64,000 nucleotides of DNA from Piscinibacter gummiphilus (GCF_032681285.1 NZ_CP136336.1:1475001-1539000), one strand, 5' to 3'. Numbered from the stretch's first letter, positions 1 through 9,342 are shown. The notes: generated by a model not told the origin, from the letters alone. Translations and numbers: made by a program.

Positions 1-563
1 CCCACGTCAAGGCCGCGCGCACGTCGGGCTATCAAGACGGCTACCGCGACGGCCTGGTGGCGCTCGACGGCTTCAAGCAGAGCTACGCCGCGCAGATCAC
101 CGCGCAGATGGGCGCCATCGCCGAGTCGTACAACCGCCAGCTCGACGCTTTGCAGCAGGACATGGCCCGCGCCCTGGCCGTCTCGGCCACGCACCTTGCG
201 CGCCAGATCGTGCGCAGCGAACTCAAGCAGCGCCCCGAACTGGTGGCCGCCGTGGCGCAGGAAGCGGTCGACACCCTCCTGCGCAGCGCCCAGCACATCA
301 CGCTGCGCGTGCACCCCGACGACCATGCCCTCGTGGCCCAAGGCGCCGCCGAGGTGATCGAAGCGCGTGGCGGGCGTGTGATCTCCGACAGCGAGATCAC
401 CCGTGGCGGCTGTGTGGTCGAGTCCGACATCGGCGTGATCGACGCAAGCGTGGAGACCCGCTGGCGCCGCGCCGCCGCCTCGCTCGGCTGCGACGAACGC
501 TGGAACGGCGGCCCGTCGGCCGATGAAGACACCGCGATGGATGACGAGAGGGGCACACCATGA
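1..563 (+). CDS. fliH: Flagellar assembly protein FliH (5' truncated)
   Basis: The reading frame is open from the left window edge, so the true start lies outside. The visible part begins with the [10 protein letters not shown] stretch typical of the repetitive N-terminal half of FliH/YscL. An amphipathic helical region follows, and then the C-terminal domain that binds the FliI ATPase (around [10 protein letters not shown], ending near ETRWRRA). FliH is the peripheral stator and regulator of the flagellar export ATPase at the cytoplasmic face of the basal body. The stop codon overlaps the fliI start (ATGA), so translation is probably coupled. The acidic tail after the conserved domain is not unusual. 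Confidence 0.93.
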   Translation, partial: HVKAARTSGYQDGYRDGLVALDGFKQSYAAQITAQMGAIAESYNRQLDALQQDMARALAVSATHLARQIVRSELKQRPELVAAVAQEAVDTLLRSAQHITLRVHPDDHALVAQGAAEVIEARGGRVISDSEITRGGCVVESDIGVIDASVETRWRRAAASLGCDERWNGGPSADEDTAMDDERGTP

Positions 564-1996
564 TCGCCTCGCCCATCGAAACCCATGCCATGGAGCAGGG
601 CGAGAAGTGGCACCGCTACCTCGCCGACCTGCAGAACTTCGCCGCCGACCCCGTGCCGCTGGAGACGCAGGGCACGCTGGTGCGCGTGGCCGGCCTCGTG
701 CTCGAAGCCGCGGGCATCCGCGTGCCGGTGGGCTCGGTGTGCCAGATCCACATGGACGACCACCACAACGTGCCGCCCGTGCTGGCCGAGGTGGTGGGCT
801 TCTCGGGCGACCGCGCCTACCTCATGCCCACCAGCAGCGACGTGCAGGGCCTGGCGAGCGGCGCCCGCGTGGTGCCGCGCCCCTCGCCCATCGTGCCGCT
901 GCAACTTGCCACCCCCAACCACCCCTGGCGCCGCGGCGAAGACCGCACGCAGCACCTGCCGGTGGGTGACGGCCTGCTCGGCCGCGTGATCGACTCGCAC
1001 GGCCACCCCATCGACCGCAAGGGCCCGCTGCACCACGTGCAGAAGGAGCCGCTCGTGCGCCGCTCCATCAACGCAATGGACCGCGACCCCATCCGCCAAC
1101 CGCTCGACACCGGCGTGCGTGCCATCAACAGCATGCTCACCGTGGGCCGCGGCCAGCGCATCGGCCTCTTTGCCGGCACGGGCGTCGGCAAGTCGGTGCT
1201 GCTGGGCATGATGGCCCGCTACACCGCGGCCGACGTGATCGTGGTCGGGCTCATCGGCGAGCGTGGCCGTGAAGTGAAAGAGTTCATCGAAGACATCCTG
1301 GGCGAAGACGGCATCCGCCGCTCGGTGGTCGTGGCCGCGCCGGCCGACGCACCGCCGCTCACCCGCATGCAGGGCGCCAACTACGCCACCGCCATTGCCG
1401 AACACTTCCGCGACCGTGGTCAGCATGTGCTGCTGCTGATGGATTCGCTCACCCGCTATGCGATGGCACAGCGCGAGATTGCACTCGCCATCGGCGAGCC
1501 GCCGGCCACCAAGGGCTACCCGCCGAGCTGCTTCGCCAAGCTGCCGCAGCTGGTGGAGCGCAGCGGCAACGGCATCCACGGCGTGGGCTCGATCACCGCC
1601 TTCTACACCGTGCTCAGCGAAGGCGACGACCAGCAGGACCCGATCGCCGATGCGGCCCGAGGCATCCTCGACGGCCACATCGTGCTGAGCCGCGAGCTGG
1701 CCGAAGCCGGCCACTACCCGGCCATCGACATCGAGCGCTCGATCTCGCGCGTGATGAACAACGTAAGCGAAGGTGCGCACATCGATGCCGCCCGCCGCTT
1801 CCGCCAGCTGCATGCCAAGTACAACAAGGCGCGCGACCTGATACAGCTCGGCGCCTACACCCCCGGCCATGACCCCGAGCTCGACACCGCGGTGCGCCTG
1901 CACCCGCAGATGGTGTCGCTGCTGCAGCAGGACATGCACCGGCCCGCGTCCCTCACCCAGAGCCTGCGCGAACTGCGCGAGCTCACCACCCACTGA
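560..1996 (+). CDS. fliI: Flagellum-specific export ATPase FliI
   Basis: 478 residues, the usual size for FliI. It is the hexameric F1-beta-like ATPase that unfolds and feeds substrates to the flagellar type III gate. The Walker A motif GTGVGKS spans residues 206-212 (K211). ERGREVKEF and a Walker B segment ending [16 protein letters not shown] follow, then the family signature around [10 protein letters not shown]. The gene overlaps fliH by 4 bases and is followed after 17 bp by fliJ, so ATPase, regulator and chaperone escort are co-expressed. Nothing in the active site is altered. A virulence T3SS ATPase is excluded by the flagellar neighbours. Confidence 0.97.
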   Translation: MIASPIETHAMEQGEKWHRYLADLQNFAADPVPLETQGTLVRVAGLVLEAAGIRVPVGSVCQIHMDDHHNVPPVLAEVVGFSGDRAYLMPTSSDVQGLASGARVVPRPSPIVPLQLATPNHPWRRGEDRTQHLPVGDGLLGRVIDSHGHPIDRKGPLHHVQKEPLVRRSINAMDRDPIRQPLDTGVRAINSMLTVGRGQRIGLFAGTGVGKSVLLGMMARYTAADVIVVGLIGERGREVKEFIEDILGEDGIRRSVVVAAPADAPPLTRMQGANYATAIAEHFRDRGQHVLLLMDSLTRYAMAQREIALAIGEPPATKGYPPSCFAKLPQLVERSGNGIHGVGSITAFYTVLSEGDDQQDPIADAARGILDGHIVLSRELAEAGHYPAIDIERSISRVMNNVSEGAHIDAARRFRQLHAKYNKARDLIQLGAYTPGHDPELDTAVRLHPQMVSLLQQDMHRPASLTQSLRELRELTTH

Positions 1997-2013
1997 ATCA
2001 CTGAGGCTGCACC

Positions 2014-2481
2014 ATGAGCAACCCTTCGATCGATCCTCTGATGGCTTTGCTGGGCCAGGCCGAACGCGAGCGCGACACCGCCGTGGCGCTGCTGCAGCAG
2101 GCGAATGACAGCTTTGCCGCCGCGCAGAGCCAGGCCGACCAGCTGGTGGCCTACCGCGGCGAGTACGAAGCGCGTTTCCGCGAACAGTTCAAGAGCAACA
2201 ACTCGGTCAGCATCCTCCAGTGCTACCAGGGCTTCAGCAGCCGCCTCACCCAGGCCATCGAGCAGCAGCAGCACATCGCTGCGCACGCCGAGCGCAAGGT
2301 CGAGCAGGCGCGTGAAGACCTGCGCGAGCAGGAGATGCGTGTGGCCTCGGTGCGCAAGCTGCTCGAGCGCCGCCTCACCGAGCAGCGCATCGCCGCCGAT
2401 CGCCGCGACCAGAAGCAGACCGACGAATTCGCGGCGCGTGCCGCCTGGGCGCAGCTGCAGCAGCGCTCCATCGCCGCCTGA
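2014..2481 (+). CDS. fliJ: Flagellar export chaperone FliJ
   Basis: 155 residues, almost entirely charged and predicted helical, as expected for the antiparallel coiled coil of FliJ. FliJ acts like the gamma subunit of the FliI hexamer and recycles export chaperones. The sequence itself is poorly conserved. The call rests on length, the heptad-like coiled-coil composition (for instance around residues 70-120) and its place between fliI and fliK. The start ATG lies 17 bp after fliI. Confidence 0.88.
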   Translation: MSNPSIDPLMALLGQAERERDTAVALLQQANDSFAAAQSQADQLVAYRGEYEARFREQFKSNNSVSILQCYQGFSSRLTQAIEQQQHIAAHAERKVEQAREDLREQEMRVASVRKLLERRLTEQRIAADRRDQKQTDEFAARAAWAQLQQRSIAA

Positions 2482-2517
2482 GCCCGCCGCACACCGATCG
2501 AGCACCGAGCCACGACC

Positions 2518-3690
2518 ATGAACCCCGCCATCTCGTCTTTCGTTCCGCCGGTTGCGCCGCAGATGCCGGCACAGCCTGCGGCACCGGCGCCGTCCTCGCA
2601 ACCCGGCTTCTCGCAGATGCTGAGCCAGGCCCAGGCGCGCGAAGCGGAAGCTCCCACGCCTGACGCCGCACCCGAGGCCGCCGCGCCGAAGCCCGCGCAC
2701 GCGAGCGAGCGTGGCCACAAGTCCGAGAAGGCCGAGAAAGCCGGCAAGGCCGACAAGGGCCAGAAGGCCGAATCCGAAACCCGTACCGACAAGGCGGCAA
2801 AGGCCGAAGGCGAGGCCGATGCCGTGGAGTGCGCCGACAAGCCCGAGGCCGAAGCCCCCGCCGCCGACCCGGCCCTGGCCGACTGGCTGGCCTCGCTGCA
2901 GCGGCCGGTGGTGCCGCCGGAGGCCGAAGCCGGCAAGGGCAGGGCTGCCGCAGCAAGCGACGAGCTCGCTGACACGGCCGAGGCCTCGAAGAAGGGCGGC
3001 GCGCGCGGCGCGCTGGCCGCTGCCGGCAAGGACGTGAAGGCGCAAGACGCCGCCCAGGAAGCGCGCGAGCTCAAGGCCAAACCCGAGCCGACGACCCGCG
3101 ATGCGGCGGAAAGCCCCTCGTTCAAGGCCGCGCTGGCCCAGGCCGACGACAGCCGGCGCGACGTGAAACCCGCGCAGGAACTGCAGACCCCGCATGCCGT
3201 GGGCGTGGCGACGACCCACGCCGCCTCGCGCACCGGCGAGACCACCGCCCCGGTGGCGGTGCAGGTGCCCACGCAGGCCACCGCGCCCGAGTTCGCCCGC
3301 GAACTCGGCGTGCAGGTGAGCGTGCTCGCCAAGGACGGCATCCAGCAGGCCGAGCTGCACCTCAACCCGGCCGAGATGGGCCCGATCTCGGTGCAGATCG
3401 CCATCGACGGCACGCAGGCGCAGGTTAATTTCGGTGCCGACTCGGCCGCCACGCGGCAGATCATCGAGAACGGCCTGCCCGAACTCGCCGCCTCGCTGCG
3501 CGAGGCAGGGTTCACGCTTTCCGGGGGTGGCGTGCACAGCCAGGCCCGCGGGCGTGAGCAGGGCGAGGGCGATGGGCGGGGTGAACGTGGTGACGGCAAC
3601 TCCCGCGCACTTGGCGGAGTTGAGACGGATGTCACATCCCGCCGCGTCGTGAGCCGCGTCTCCGAAGGCGGAGTCGACGTCTACGCCTGA
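2518..3690 (+). CDS. fliK: Flagellar hook-length control protein FliK
   Basis: 390 residues. The N-terminal two-thirds is a low-complexity Ala/Lys/Glu/Pro-rich ruler region, with lysine- and glutamate-rich runs near residues 65-105. The C-terminal part holds the conserved Flg_hook domain (LHLNPAEMGPISVQI and following, about residues 280-340), which interacts with FlhB to switch export specificity from hook to filament. The last 50 residues are Gly/Arg-rich. The ATG lies 36 bp after the fliJ stop. A hairpin follows the gene, so fliHIJK may be a separate transcript from fliL onward. Confidence 0.92.
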   Translation: MNPAISSFVPPVAPQMPAQPAAPAPSSQPGFSQMLSQAQAREAEAPTPDAAPEAAAPKPAHASERGHKSEKAEKAGKADKGQKAESETRTDKAAKAEGEADAVECADKPEAEAPAADPALADWLASLQRPVVPPEAEAGKGRAAAASDELADTAEASKKGGARGALAAAGKDVKAQDAAQEARELKAKPEPTTRDAAESPSFKAALAQADDSRRDVKPAQELQTPHAVGVATTHAASRTGETTAPVAVQVPTQATAPEFARELGVQVSVLAKDGIQQAELHLNPAEMGPISVQIAIDGTQAQVNFGADSAATRQIIENGLPELAASLREAGFTLSGGGVHSQARGREQGEGDGRGERGDGNSRALGGVETDVTSRRVVSRVSEGGVDVYA

Positions 3691-3757
3691 GCGTCGGCGC
3701 CGGAGTGAGGGCTCCGCTTCGCGGAAGCCGGACTTTCCCCCCGCTTATCGGGCCATC

Positions 3758-3776
3758 GAAAACCGCCCCGGTTTTC
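3758..3776. terminator. Hairpin between fliK and fliL
   Basis: Perfect 8-bp stem GAAAACCG/CGGTTTTC with a 3-base loop, followed by an A/T-rich stretch (ATAATTT). It lies 68 bp after fliK and 53 bp before fliL. The composition fits a weak intrinsic terminator separating fliHIJK from fliLMNOPQR. A second, GC-rich hairpin (stem AGAGCCC/GGGCTCT, 3793-3811) lies just upstream of the fliL ribosome-binding site and could modulate fliL translation. No run of T follows the second hairpin. Confidence 0.4.
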
Positions 3777-3828
3777 ATAATTTCCTTCAAGCAGAGCCCC
3801 GTGCGGGCTCTCCATTGAAGGAGTGTCC

Positions 3829-4479
3829 ATGTCCAAAGCCGCTGCCGCCACGGCCGATGCCGTTGCCGGCGATGCCCCTGCCCCGAAGGGCAAGAAGAAG
3901 CTGATCATCATCCTCGCGGCCGTGCTCGTGCTGGTGCTGGGGGGTGGTGCTGCGGCCGTGGTCGTGATGAAGAAGCGGGCCGCTGCGGCAGCCGCCGCCG
4001 AGGAAGAAGACGGTGGCGAGGCCAGCGCTGCCGCCGCCGCAGAAGCGCGCCGCAAGGACGCCGCCAAGCACCCGCCCGTGTTCGTGCCGCTGGAGCCCTT
4101 CGTCGTCAACCTCGCCGACAAGGAAAGCGACCGCTACGCCCAGATCGGCGTCACTCTGGAAGTCGAAGACGCCAAGTTCGCCGAAGAGATGAAGGCCTAC
4201 ATGCCGGCCATCCGCAACGGCATCCTGATGGTGCTGTCGCACAAGACCTCGGGGCAGCTGCTCTCGCGCGAGGGCAAGCTGGCCCTGGCGAAAGACATCA
4301 TGCGCGAGGCCGGCTTGCCGCTGGGCATCGAGATGAAGGACGAGCCCGTTGCGCAGGTCGAGTCCACCGACGACGAGGTGGAAGACGAGGACCAGCCCAA
4401 GAAAAAGAAGAAGAAGGCATCGCACGGCTCCGGTAGCCCGATCAAGCGCGTCCACTTCTCGAACTTCATCGTTCAGTAA
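3829..4479 (+). CDS. fliL: Flagellar basal body-associated protein FliL
   Basis: 216 residues. FliL is an inner-membrane protein around the stator units. A short cytoplasmic N-terminus precedes one transmembrane helix (about residues 25-47, LIIILAAVLVLVLGG). An Ala/Glu-rich periplasmic linker follows, then the stomatin-like FliL domain (VFVPLEPFVVNLAD onward). An additional C-terminal tail carries a Lys-rich run and ends near IKRVHFSNFIVQ. I chose the ATG at 3829, which sits 5-6 bases after GAAGGAG, over the in-frame GTG two codons earlier. It is the first gene of the fliLMNOPQR run, with fliM 4 bp downstream. Confidence 0.94.
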   Translation: MSKAAAATADAVAGDAPAPKGKKKLIIILAAVLVLVLGGGAAAVVVMKKRAAAAAAAEEEDGGEASAAAAAEARRKDAAKHPPVFVPLEPFVVNLADKESDRYAQIGVTLEVEDAKFAEEMKAYMPAIRNGILMVLSHKTSGQLLSREGKLALAKDIMREAGLPLGIEMKDEPVAQVESTDDEVEDEDQPKKKKKKASHGSGSPIKRVHFSNFIVQ

Positions 4480-4483
4480 GAAC

Positions 4484-5488
4484 ATGAACCAGCAAATCCT
4501 GTCGCAAGACGAAGTCGATGCACTGCTGCAAGGCATCACCGGCGAGAGCCAGAAGCTCGAGCAGGAAGATGCGCCCACCGGCGGCGTACGCGACTACGAC
4601 ATCGCCAGCCAGGAACGGATCGTCCGTGGGCGCATGCCCACGATGGAAATCATCAACGAGCGCTTCGCGCGCAACATCCGCATCGGTCTCTTCAACTTCA
4701 TCCGCCGCAGCCCCGAGATTTCGATCGGCGGCATCAAGGTGCAGAAGTACAGCGCCTTCCTGCGCGAGATCGTGGTGCCCACCAACTTCAACATCATGAG
4801 CGTGCGGCCGCTGCGCGGCTCGGGTCTCATCGTGTGCGACCCGACGCTCGTGTTCGCCGTGATCGACGCGCTCTTCGGCGGCGCCGGCAAGTTTCACACC
4901 CGCATCGAAGGCCGCGATTTCTCGCCCACCGAGCAGCGCATCATTCTGCGCCTGGTGGAAGTGATCACCGCCGAGTACAAGAAGGCCTGGCACGGCATCT
5001 ACCCGCTGGAGCTTGACTACCAGCGCTCGGAGATGCAGCCCCAGTTCGCCAACATCGCCACGCCGAGCGAGATCGTGGTCGCCACGAGCTTCACGCTCGA
5101 GATCGGCGACACCACCGGCACCATCCATTTCTGCATTCCCTACGCCACGCTGGAGCCGATCCGCGACGTGCTGTATTCGACCATCCAGGGCGACAGCAAC
5201 GAGCCGGATCGCCGCTGGGTCAACCTGATGAAGCAGCAGATCCAGGCCGCCGAGGTCGAGGTCGTGGCGGAGCTCGCCAAGGCCGATGCCACGGTCGAGC
5301 AGCTGCTCGCCTTCAAGCCGGGCGATTTCATCGAGCTCGACCTCGAAGCCGGCATCCAGGGCAAGGTGGTGGGCGTGCCCATCTTCGACTGCCACTACGG
5401 CACGTCCAACGGCAAGTACGCCCTCAAGATCGATCGCATGTTGTCCAGTTCGAACATGACCTGGCTTGGAGAGAACAATGTCAGCTGA
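4484..5488 (+). CDS. fliM: Flagellar motor switch protein FliM
   Basis: 334 residues, full length. The N-terminal peptide ILSQDEVDALLQGI is the CheY-P binding segment (the typical LSQxEIDALL motif). The CheC-like middle domain and the C-terminal SpoA domain (around DFIELDLEAGIQGKVVGVPIFD) follow. FliM is in the C-ring, where it receives phospho-CheY and controls rotation direction. Its presence matters for the CheY/CheX cassette at 12958-21683, since FliM is the expected output target. The start at 4484 follows the fliL stop by 4 bases. The gene overlaps fliN by 11 bp. Confidence 0.97.
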   Translation: MNQQILSQDEVDALLQGITGESQKLEQEDAPTGGVRDYDIASQERIVRGRMPTMEIINERFARNIRIGLFNFIRRSPEISIGGIKVQKYSAFLREIVVPTNFNIMSVRPLRGSGLIVCDPTLVFAVIDALFGGAGKFHTRIEGRDFSPTEQRIILRLVEVITAEYKKAWHGIYPLELDYQRSEMQPQFANIATPSEIVVATSFTLEIGDTTGTIHFCIPYATLEPIRDVLYSTIQGDSNEPDRRWVNLMKQQIQAAEVEVVAELAKADATVEQLLAFKPGDFIELDLEAGIQGKVVGVPIFDCHYGTSNGKYALKIDRMLSSSNMTWLGENNVS

Positions 5489-5909
5489 AGAAAACACCCC
5501 CCAGTCTGCCGAAGACGCGATGGCCGCCGAGTGGGCCGCCGCACTCGCCGAAGCCAAGCCCGAGGTCGCCTCCGAAGTGCAGAGCGAGGCCGCGCCCGTG
5601 GCCTTCCAGAACTTCGGCCAGGCCAACCCGGCAGCCGCGGGCAACGACATCAACATGATCCTGGACATCCCGGTGCAGCTCACCGTGGAACTGGGTCGCA
5701 CGCGCATCCCCATCAAGCACATCCTGCAGCTGGCGCAGGGCTCGGTGGTCGAACTCGACGCGCTGGCCGGCGAGCCGATGGACGTGCTGGTCAACGGCTA
5801 CCTGATCGCCCAGGGCGAGGTGGTGGTGGTGAACGACAAGTTCGGTATCCGCTTGACGGACATCGTGACGCCGAGCGAGCGCATGCGTCGCCTCTCCAAA
5901 GGCGGCTGA
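5478..5909 (+). CDS. fliN: Flagellar motor switch protein FliN
   Basis: 143 residues. A variable acidic N-terminal extension of about 65 residues precedes the SpoA domain, with the hallmark ILDIPVQLTVELGRTRIPIK and LDALAGEPMDVLVNG stretches. FliN forms the lower C-ring with FliM and docks FliH. The ATG at 5478 lies inside the fliM 3' end (11-bp overlap), preceded by GGAGAG. An in-frame TTG at 5466 is less likely. The stop codon overlaps the fliO start. Confidence 0.96.
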   Translation: MSAEENTPQSAEDAMAAEWAAALAEAKPEVASEVQSEAAPVAFQNFGQANPAAAGNDINMILDIPVQLTVELGRTRIPIKHILQLAQGSVVELDALAGEPMDVLVNGYLIAQGEVVVVNDKFGIRLTDIVTPSERMRRLSKGG

Positions 5910-6262
5910 TGTCTACGGGTATCACCTCGATCCTGTGGTTCATCGCCATCGTCGCGATGATCCCGGCCGCCTTGTGGCTGCTCAAGCGCACCCCGATGGG
6001 CGGCGCTGGCGGCCAGGGCGTGATGCGCAGCGTCGCGATGCTGCCGCTCTCGCCCAGCCAGCGCATCGTCACCGTCGAAGTGGGGCAGGGCGCCGACCGC
6101 CAGTGGCTCGTGCTCGGTGTGACCGCGCAGACCATCACCACGCTGCACACCATGCCGCCGCAGGCCGACGCCGCACTGACCGCCGGCCAGCCGGTGCCCC
6201 CTTTTGCGCAACTGCTCGCCAAGCTGCGCCGCGATCCCCAAGGACCCAGTGGTGGACACTGA
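5909..6262 (+). CDS. fliO: Flagellar biosynthesis protein FliO
   Basis: 117 residues. One N-terminal transmembrane helix ([18 protein letters not shown]) is followed by a small cytoplasmic beta domain ([33 protein letters not shown]), the normal FliO layout. FliO is a scaffold for assembly of the FliP ring. It starts at the last base of the fliN stop (TGATG) and is translationally coupled. It runs 11 bases past a possible GTG start of fliP. Confidence 0.93.
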   Translation: MSTGITSILWFIAIVAMIPAALWLLKRTPMGGAGGQGVMRSVAMLPLSPSQRIVTVEVGQGADRQWLVLGVTAQTITTLHTMPPQADAALTAGQPVPPFAQLLAKLRRDPQGPSGGH

Positions 6263-6268
6263 TCTCGC

Positions 6269-6276
6269 TTTTTTTT
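6269..6276. repeat. Run of eight T in the fliO/fliP junction
   Basis: A homopolymer of eight T in otherwise very GC-rich sequence. It lies between a possible GTG start of fliP (6252, preceded by AAGGA) and the preferred ATG at 6285. If the GTG is used, the run is inside the coding sequence and would be prone to polymerase slippage; if not, it is leader. Confidence 0.5.
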
Positions 6277-6284
6277 CGCCCCGC

Positions 6285-7037
6285 ATGAAGCGCGTGGCGC
6301 GCCTTGCCGGCCTGTCGTTGATTTCGGCCGTTCCTTGCATGGCTTTAGCCCAACAAGCCGGCGGCCCGAGCCTGCCGCTCGTGGTGGGGCAGGGCGCGGG
6401 TGGCACCAGCTACTCGGTGCCCATCCAGACGCTGCTCTTCTTCACGGCGTTGAGCTTCCTGCCGGCCGTGCTGCTCTTGATGACGGGCTTCACCCGCATC
6501 GTGATCGTGCTGAGCCTCTTGCGCCAGGCACTCGGCACGCAGTCGGCGCCGCCCAACCAGGTGATCGTGGGCCTGAGCCTCTTCCTCACCTTCTTCGTGA
6601 TGAGCCCGACGCTCGACAAGGTCTACGCGCAGGCCTACCAGCCTTACGCTGAAAACAAGATCGCGTTCGACGAAGCGCTCAAGCGTGGCGAAGTGCCCAT
6701 GCGCGAGTTCATGCTCAAGCAGACCCGCCAGTCCGACGTGGCCCTCTTCGCCAAGCTCGCCAAGGTCGACCCCAGCGTGAAGGCCGCCGACGTGCCTTTC
6801 AAGGTGCTCGTGCCCGCCTTTGTGACCAGCGAGCTGAAAAGCGCCTTCCAGATCGGCTTTCTCATCTTCATCCCGTTCCTGGTGATCGACATGATTGTGG
6901 CCAGCGTGCTGATGAGCCTGGGCATGATGATGCTGAGCCCGGTGCTGGTCGCCTTGCCCTTCAAGCTGATGCTCTTCGTGCTGGCCGATGGCTGGAACCT
7001 GCTCCTGGGTTCGCTGGCGGCAAGCTTCGCGCAGTAG
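6285..7037 (+). CDS. fliP: Flagellar export gate protein FliP
   Basis: 250 residues from the ATG at 6285. A cleavable signal peptide ([10 protein letters not shown], ending near MALAQQ) is followed by hydrophobic helices, including [20 protein letters not shown] and the C-terminal [20 protein letters not shown]. FliP forms the pentameric core of the FliPQR export gate. The ATG gives a standard signal peptide but has no clear Shine-Dalgarno. A GTG at 6252 has AAGGA upstream and overlaps fliO, so it remains an alternative with an 11-residue extension. Confidence 0.95.
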   Translation: MKRVARLAGLSLISAVPCMALAQQAGGPSLPLVVGQGAGGTSYSVPIQTLLFFTALSFLPAVLLLMTGFTRIVIVLSLLRQALGTQSAPPNQVIVGLSLFLTFFVMSPTLDKVYAQAYQPYAENKIAFDEALKRGEVPMREFMLKQTRQSDVALFAKLAKVDPSVKAADVPFKVLVPAFVTSELKSAFQIGFLIFIPFLVIDMIVASVLMSLGMMMLSPVLVALPFKLMLFVLADGWNLLLGSLAASFAQ

Positions 7038-7047
7038 AGAACGCACC

Positions 7048-7317
7048 ATGGATTCCCAACAAGTCTTCACCGTCGGCCAACAGGGCCTCTACCTCCTGCT
7101 GATGGTGGCCGCACCCGTGCTGCTGGTCATCCTCGGCGTGGGCCTGCTCGTGAGCATCTTCCAGGCGGCCACGCAGATCCATGAGTCGACGCTGTCGTTC
7201 GTGCCCAAGCTGGTGGCGGCCGTGGCCGTGATGGCGATTGCCGGCCCTTGGATGATGACGACGCTGGTCGAATTCATCCAGCGCACGATCACCTCGATTC
7301 CGGGCGCGGTCGGCTAG
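7048..7317 (+). CDS. fliQ: Flagellar export gate protein FliQ
   Basis: 89 residues, two long transmembrane helices joined by a short polar loop (LVSIFQAATQIHESTLSFVPK), exactly the FliQ pattern. Four copies pack around the FliP/FliR core of the export gate. The ATG at 7048 is 10 bp after fliP. fliR follows after 12 bp. Confidence 0.96.
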   Translation: MDSQQVFTVGQQGLYLLLMVAAPVLLVILGVGLLVSIFQAATQIHESTLSFVPKLVAAVAVMAIAGPWMMTTLVEFIQRTITSIPGAVG

Positions 7318-7329
7318 CCCGGGCGTCTC

Positions 7330-8091
7330 GTGCTCACCTTCAACGACGCCCAGGTCATGGAGTGGCTCACGCTGCTCCTGTGGCCGTTCCTCCGCACGCT
7401 GGCGCTGTTCACCACCATCCCGGTGCTGTCGCAGCGGCAGGTGCCGATGCGCATCCGGGTGGCGCTCGCGTTTCTCATCACGGTCTGCGCTCAGGCCTCG
7501 CTGCCGGCGATGCCGGTGATCCAGCTGAACTCCGCGGTGGCGGTGCTCGTCGTCATCCAGCAGGTGCTGGTGGGTCTCACGCTCGGCTTCGCGGCGCGCA
7601 TCGTCTTTGCCGCCATCGAGTTCGCCGGTGAACTCGTGGGCCTGCAGATGGGCCTCAACTACGCCGGCTTCTTCGACCCGTCCACCGGCGGGGCGGGCAC
7701 CGCGGTCGGCCGCTTCTTCGGCACCACGGTGGCCTGGCTCTTCATCGTGATCAACGGCCACCTGCTCATCATCATGGCGCTGGTGGGCAGCTTCAATGCC
7801 TTCCCGGTGTCTCCCGAGCCGTTTGCCTTCCTGCGAACCTTGCAGCCGCACACCTGGGGCGCGGAAGTGTTCCAGCTGGGCCTGTGGATCGCGCTGCCCA
7901 TGGTGACCATGCTGCTCTTCGTCAACCTGGTGCTGGGCGTGATCTCGCGCGTGTCGCAGCAGATGAACATCTTCGCCATCGGCTTCCCCATCACCCTGGC
8001 CGTGGGCCTCTTCGGGGTGCTGCTCACCCTGCCGATGATGCAGGCGCCGTTCACGATGGTGCTGGAACAAATGCTGTCCCGGTTCCAGTAG
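7330..8091 (+). CDS. fliR: Flagellar export gate protein FliR
   Basis: 253 residues, polytopic membrane protein starting with GTG. Conserved FliR features are visible: RTLALFTTIPVLSQRQVPMR near the N-terminus, GLQMGLNYAGFFDP in the middle, and a C-terminal hydrophobic block (PITLAVGLFGVLLTLPMM). One FliR completes the FliP5Q4R1 gate and contacts FlhB. It ends the fliL-R run; an 87-bp gap with a sigma-28-like promoter separates it from flhB. Confidence 0.96.
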   Translation: MLTFNDAQVMEWLTLLLWPFLRTLALFTTIPVLSQRQVPMRIRVALAFLITVCAQASLPAMPVIQLNSAVAVLVVIQQVLVGLTLGFAARIVFAAIEFAGELVGLQMGLNYAGFFDPSTGGAGTAVGRFFGTTVAWLFIVINGHLLIIMALVGSFNAFPVSPEPFAFLRTLQPHTWGAEVFQLGLWIALPMVTMLLFVNLVLGVISRVSQQMNIFAIGFPITLAVGLFGVLLTLPMMQAPFTMVLEQMLSRFQ

Positions 8092-8127
8092 GACGGAACT
8101 GGCCGGGCCTTTGCCCTCTTATTCGGC

Positions 8128-8154
8128 TCAAGATTCCGCCGCGAATCGAAACAA
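8128..8154 (+). promoter_or_regulatory. Sigma-28 (FliA)-type promoter before flhB
   Basis: TCAAGATT, an 11-base spacer, then CGAAACAA, matching the TAAAGTTT-N11-GCCGATAA layout of FliA promoters. It ends 24 bp before the flhB ATG. The same arrangement (TCAAGTCC-N11-CGGAACAA, with ATTCSGC just upstream) occurs before flhF at 35468. Two independent copies at flagellar operons make chance unlikely. Whether FliA or another flagellar sigma factor uses it cannot be told from sequence alone. Confidence 0.55.
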
Positions 8155-8178
8155 TGATGGGGACTACCACCCCCATCC

Positions 8179-9342
8179 ATGGCCGCCTCCGACCAAGACC
8201 GCAACCTGCCAGCTTCGCAACGGAAGCTGGACAAAGCCCGCAAAGAGGGCCAGGTCGTCCGTTCGCGCGACCTGGGGCACTTCGCCGCCATCGCGGTGGG
8301 CGGCGCCGCTGTCGTCGCCGCGGCCCCGCAGATCACGCACTGGTCGGGCAAGCTGCTCACCAACGGTCTGCGCTTCAACGCGGCGGCGGTGCAGTCGCCC
8401 GAATTCATGACCCAGCGCCTGGCCGATCTGGCGATGCAGATGCTCCTGATCGTGTTGCCGCTGGGCGCGCTGATGATGATCGTGGCGCTGGCGGCCAGCG
8501 TCTTCGCGGGTGGATGGGTGTGGACCTTCAAGCCGCTCATGCCCAACTTCGGCAAGCTCAACCCGATCACCGGCATCCCGCGCATCTTCTCGAAGCAGCA
8601 GCTGATCGACGCGCTCAAGGCCTCGCTGCTGGCGCTCATCCTCGGCACCATCGGCGCGCTCTACCTGCGCGCCAACATCGACACCTTCGGCGGTGCGCTC
8701 ACCATGGCGCTGCCGGCCGCTCTGTCGCACGCCGGCACCGCCATCGTGGGCGGCATGCTGCTGCTCCTGCTGGCGCTCGCGCTCTTTGCGACGGTCGACG
8801 TGCCATTGCAGAAGTTCCTGCACGCCCAGCGGCTCAAGATGAGCCACCAGGAAATGAAGCAGGAGCAGAAGGAGACCGAGGGCAACGTGGAAGTGAAGGC
8901 CAAGGCGCGTGCCCGCATGCGCGAGATGGCCAACAAGCGCATGCTGGCCGCCATCCCCAACGCCGACCTGGTGGTGATGAACCCGACCCACTATGCGGTG
9001 GCGCTCAAGTACGACGACGCCAAGATGGGCGCGCCGAAGGTGGTGGCCAAGGGCGCCGACCTGATGGCCTTCAAGATCCGCGACACGGCCCGGGACTCCC
9101 AGGTGCCGGTGCTGCAAGCGCCGGTGCTCGCGCGTGCGCTCTATGCCCATGCGGAGGTCGACCGCGAGATTCCCGCGGCGCTCTTCTCCGCCGTGGCGCA
9201 GGTGCTGGCCTACGTGTACCAGTTGCGCGCGGCCATCGCCGGCCGTGTGGCGATGCCGGGCGCGTTGCCCGAACTCAGCGTGCCGCCGGAGCTGGACCCG
9301 CACAACAAGCCGGGCTGGGTGCCTGACGAGGTGATCGAATGA
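8179..9342 (+). CDS. flhB: Flagellar export switch protein FlhB
   Basis: 387 residues. The N-terminal region has four transmembrane helices, preceded by the conserved DRNLPASQRKLDKARKEGQV. The cytoplasmic domain has the autocleavage site NPTH at residues 268-271, so self-cleavage and the hook-to-filament specificity switch with FliK should be intact. The segment MKQEQKETEGN and the ARALYAHAEVDREIP region are typical. The gene overlaps flhA by 4 bases and follows a sigma-28-like promoter. Confidence 0.97.
   Translation: MAASDQDRNLPASQRKLDKARKEGQVVRSRDLGHFAAIAVGGAAVVAAAPQITHWSGKLLTNGLRFNAAAVQSPEFMTQRLADLAMQMLLIVLPLGALMMIVALAASVFAGGWVWTFKPLMPNFGKLNPITGIPRIFSKQQLIDALKASLLALILGTIGALYLRANIDTFGGALTMALPAALSHAGTAIVGGMLLLLLALALFATVDVPLQKFLHAQRLKMSHQEMKQEQKETEGNVEVKAKARARMREMANKRMLAAIPNADLVVMNPTHYAVALKYDDAKMGAPKVVAKGADLMAFKIRDTARDSQVPVLQAPVLARALYAHAEVDREIPAALFSAVAQVLAYVYQLRAAIAGRVAMPGALPELSVPPELDPHNKPGWVPDEVIE

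Noticed and set aside
83..1993. Long minus-strand open frame opposite fliH/fliI, and similar long frames opposite most genes
   Set aside because: These are antisense shadows caused by high third-position GC. Their His/Arg/Ala-rich translations match no fold, and the plus-strand genes are unmistakable.
3745..3752. TTATCGGG upstream of fliL, reading CCCGATAA on the minus strand
   Set aside because: It resembles a sigma-28 -10 box, but no -35 partner exists at the right distance (CGCCCCGG there) and no minus-strand gene follows.
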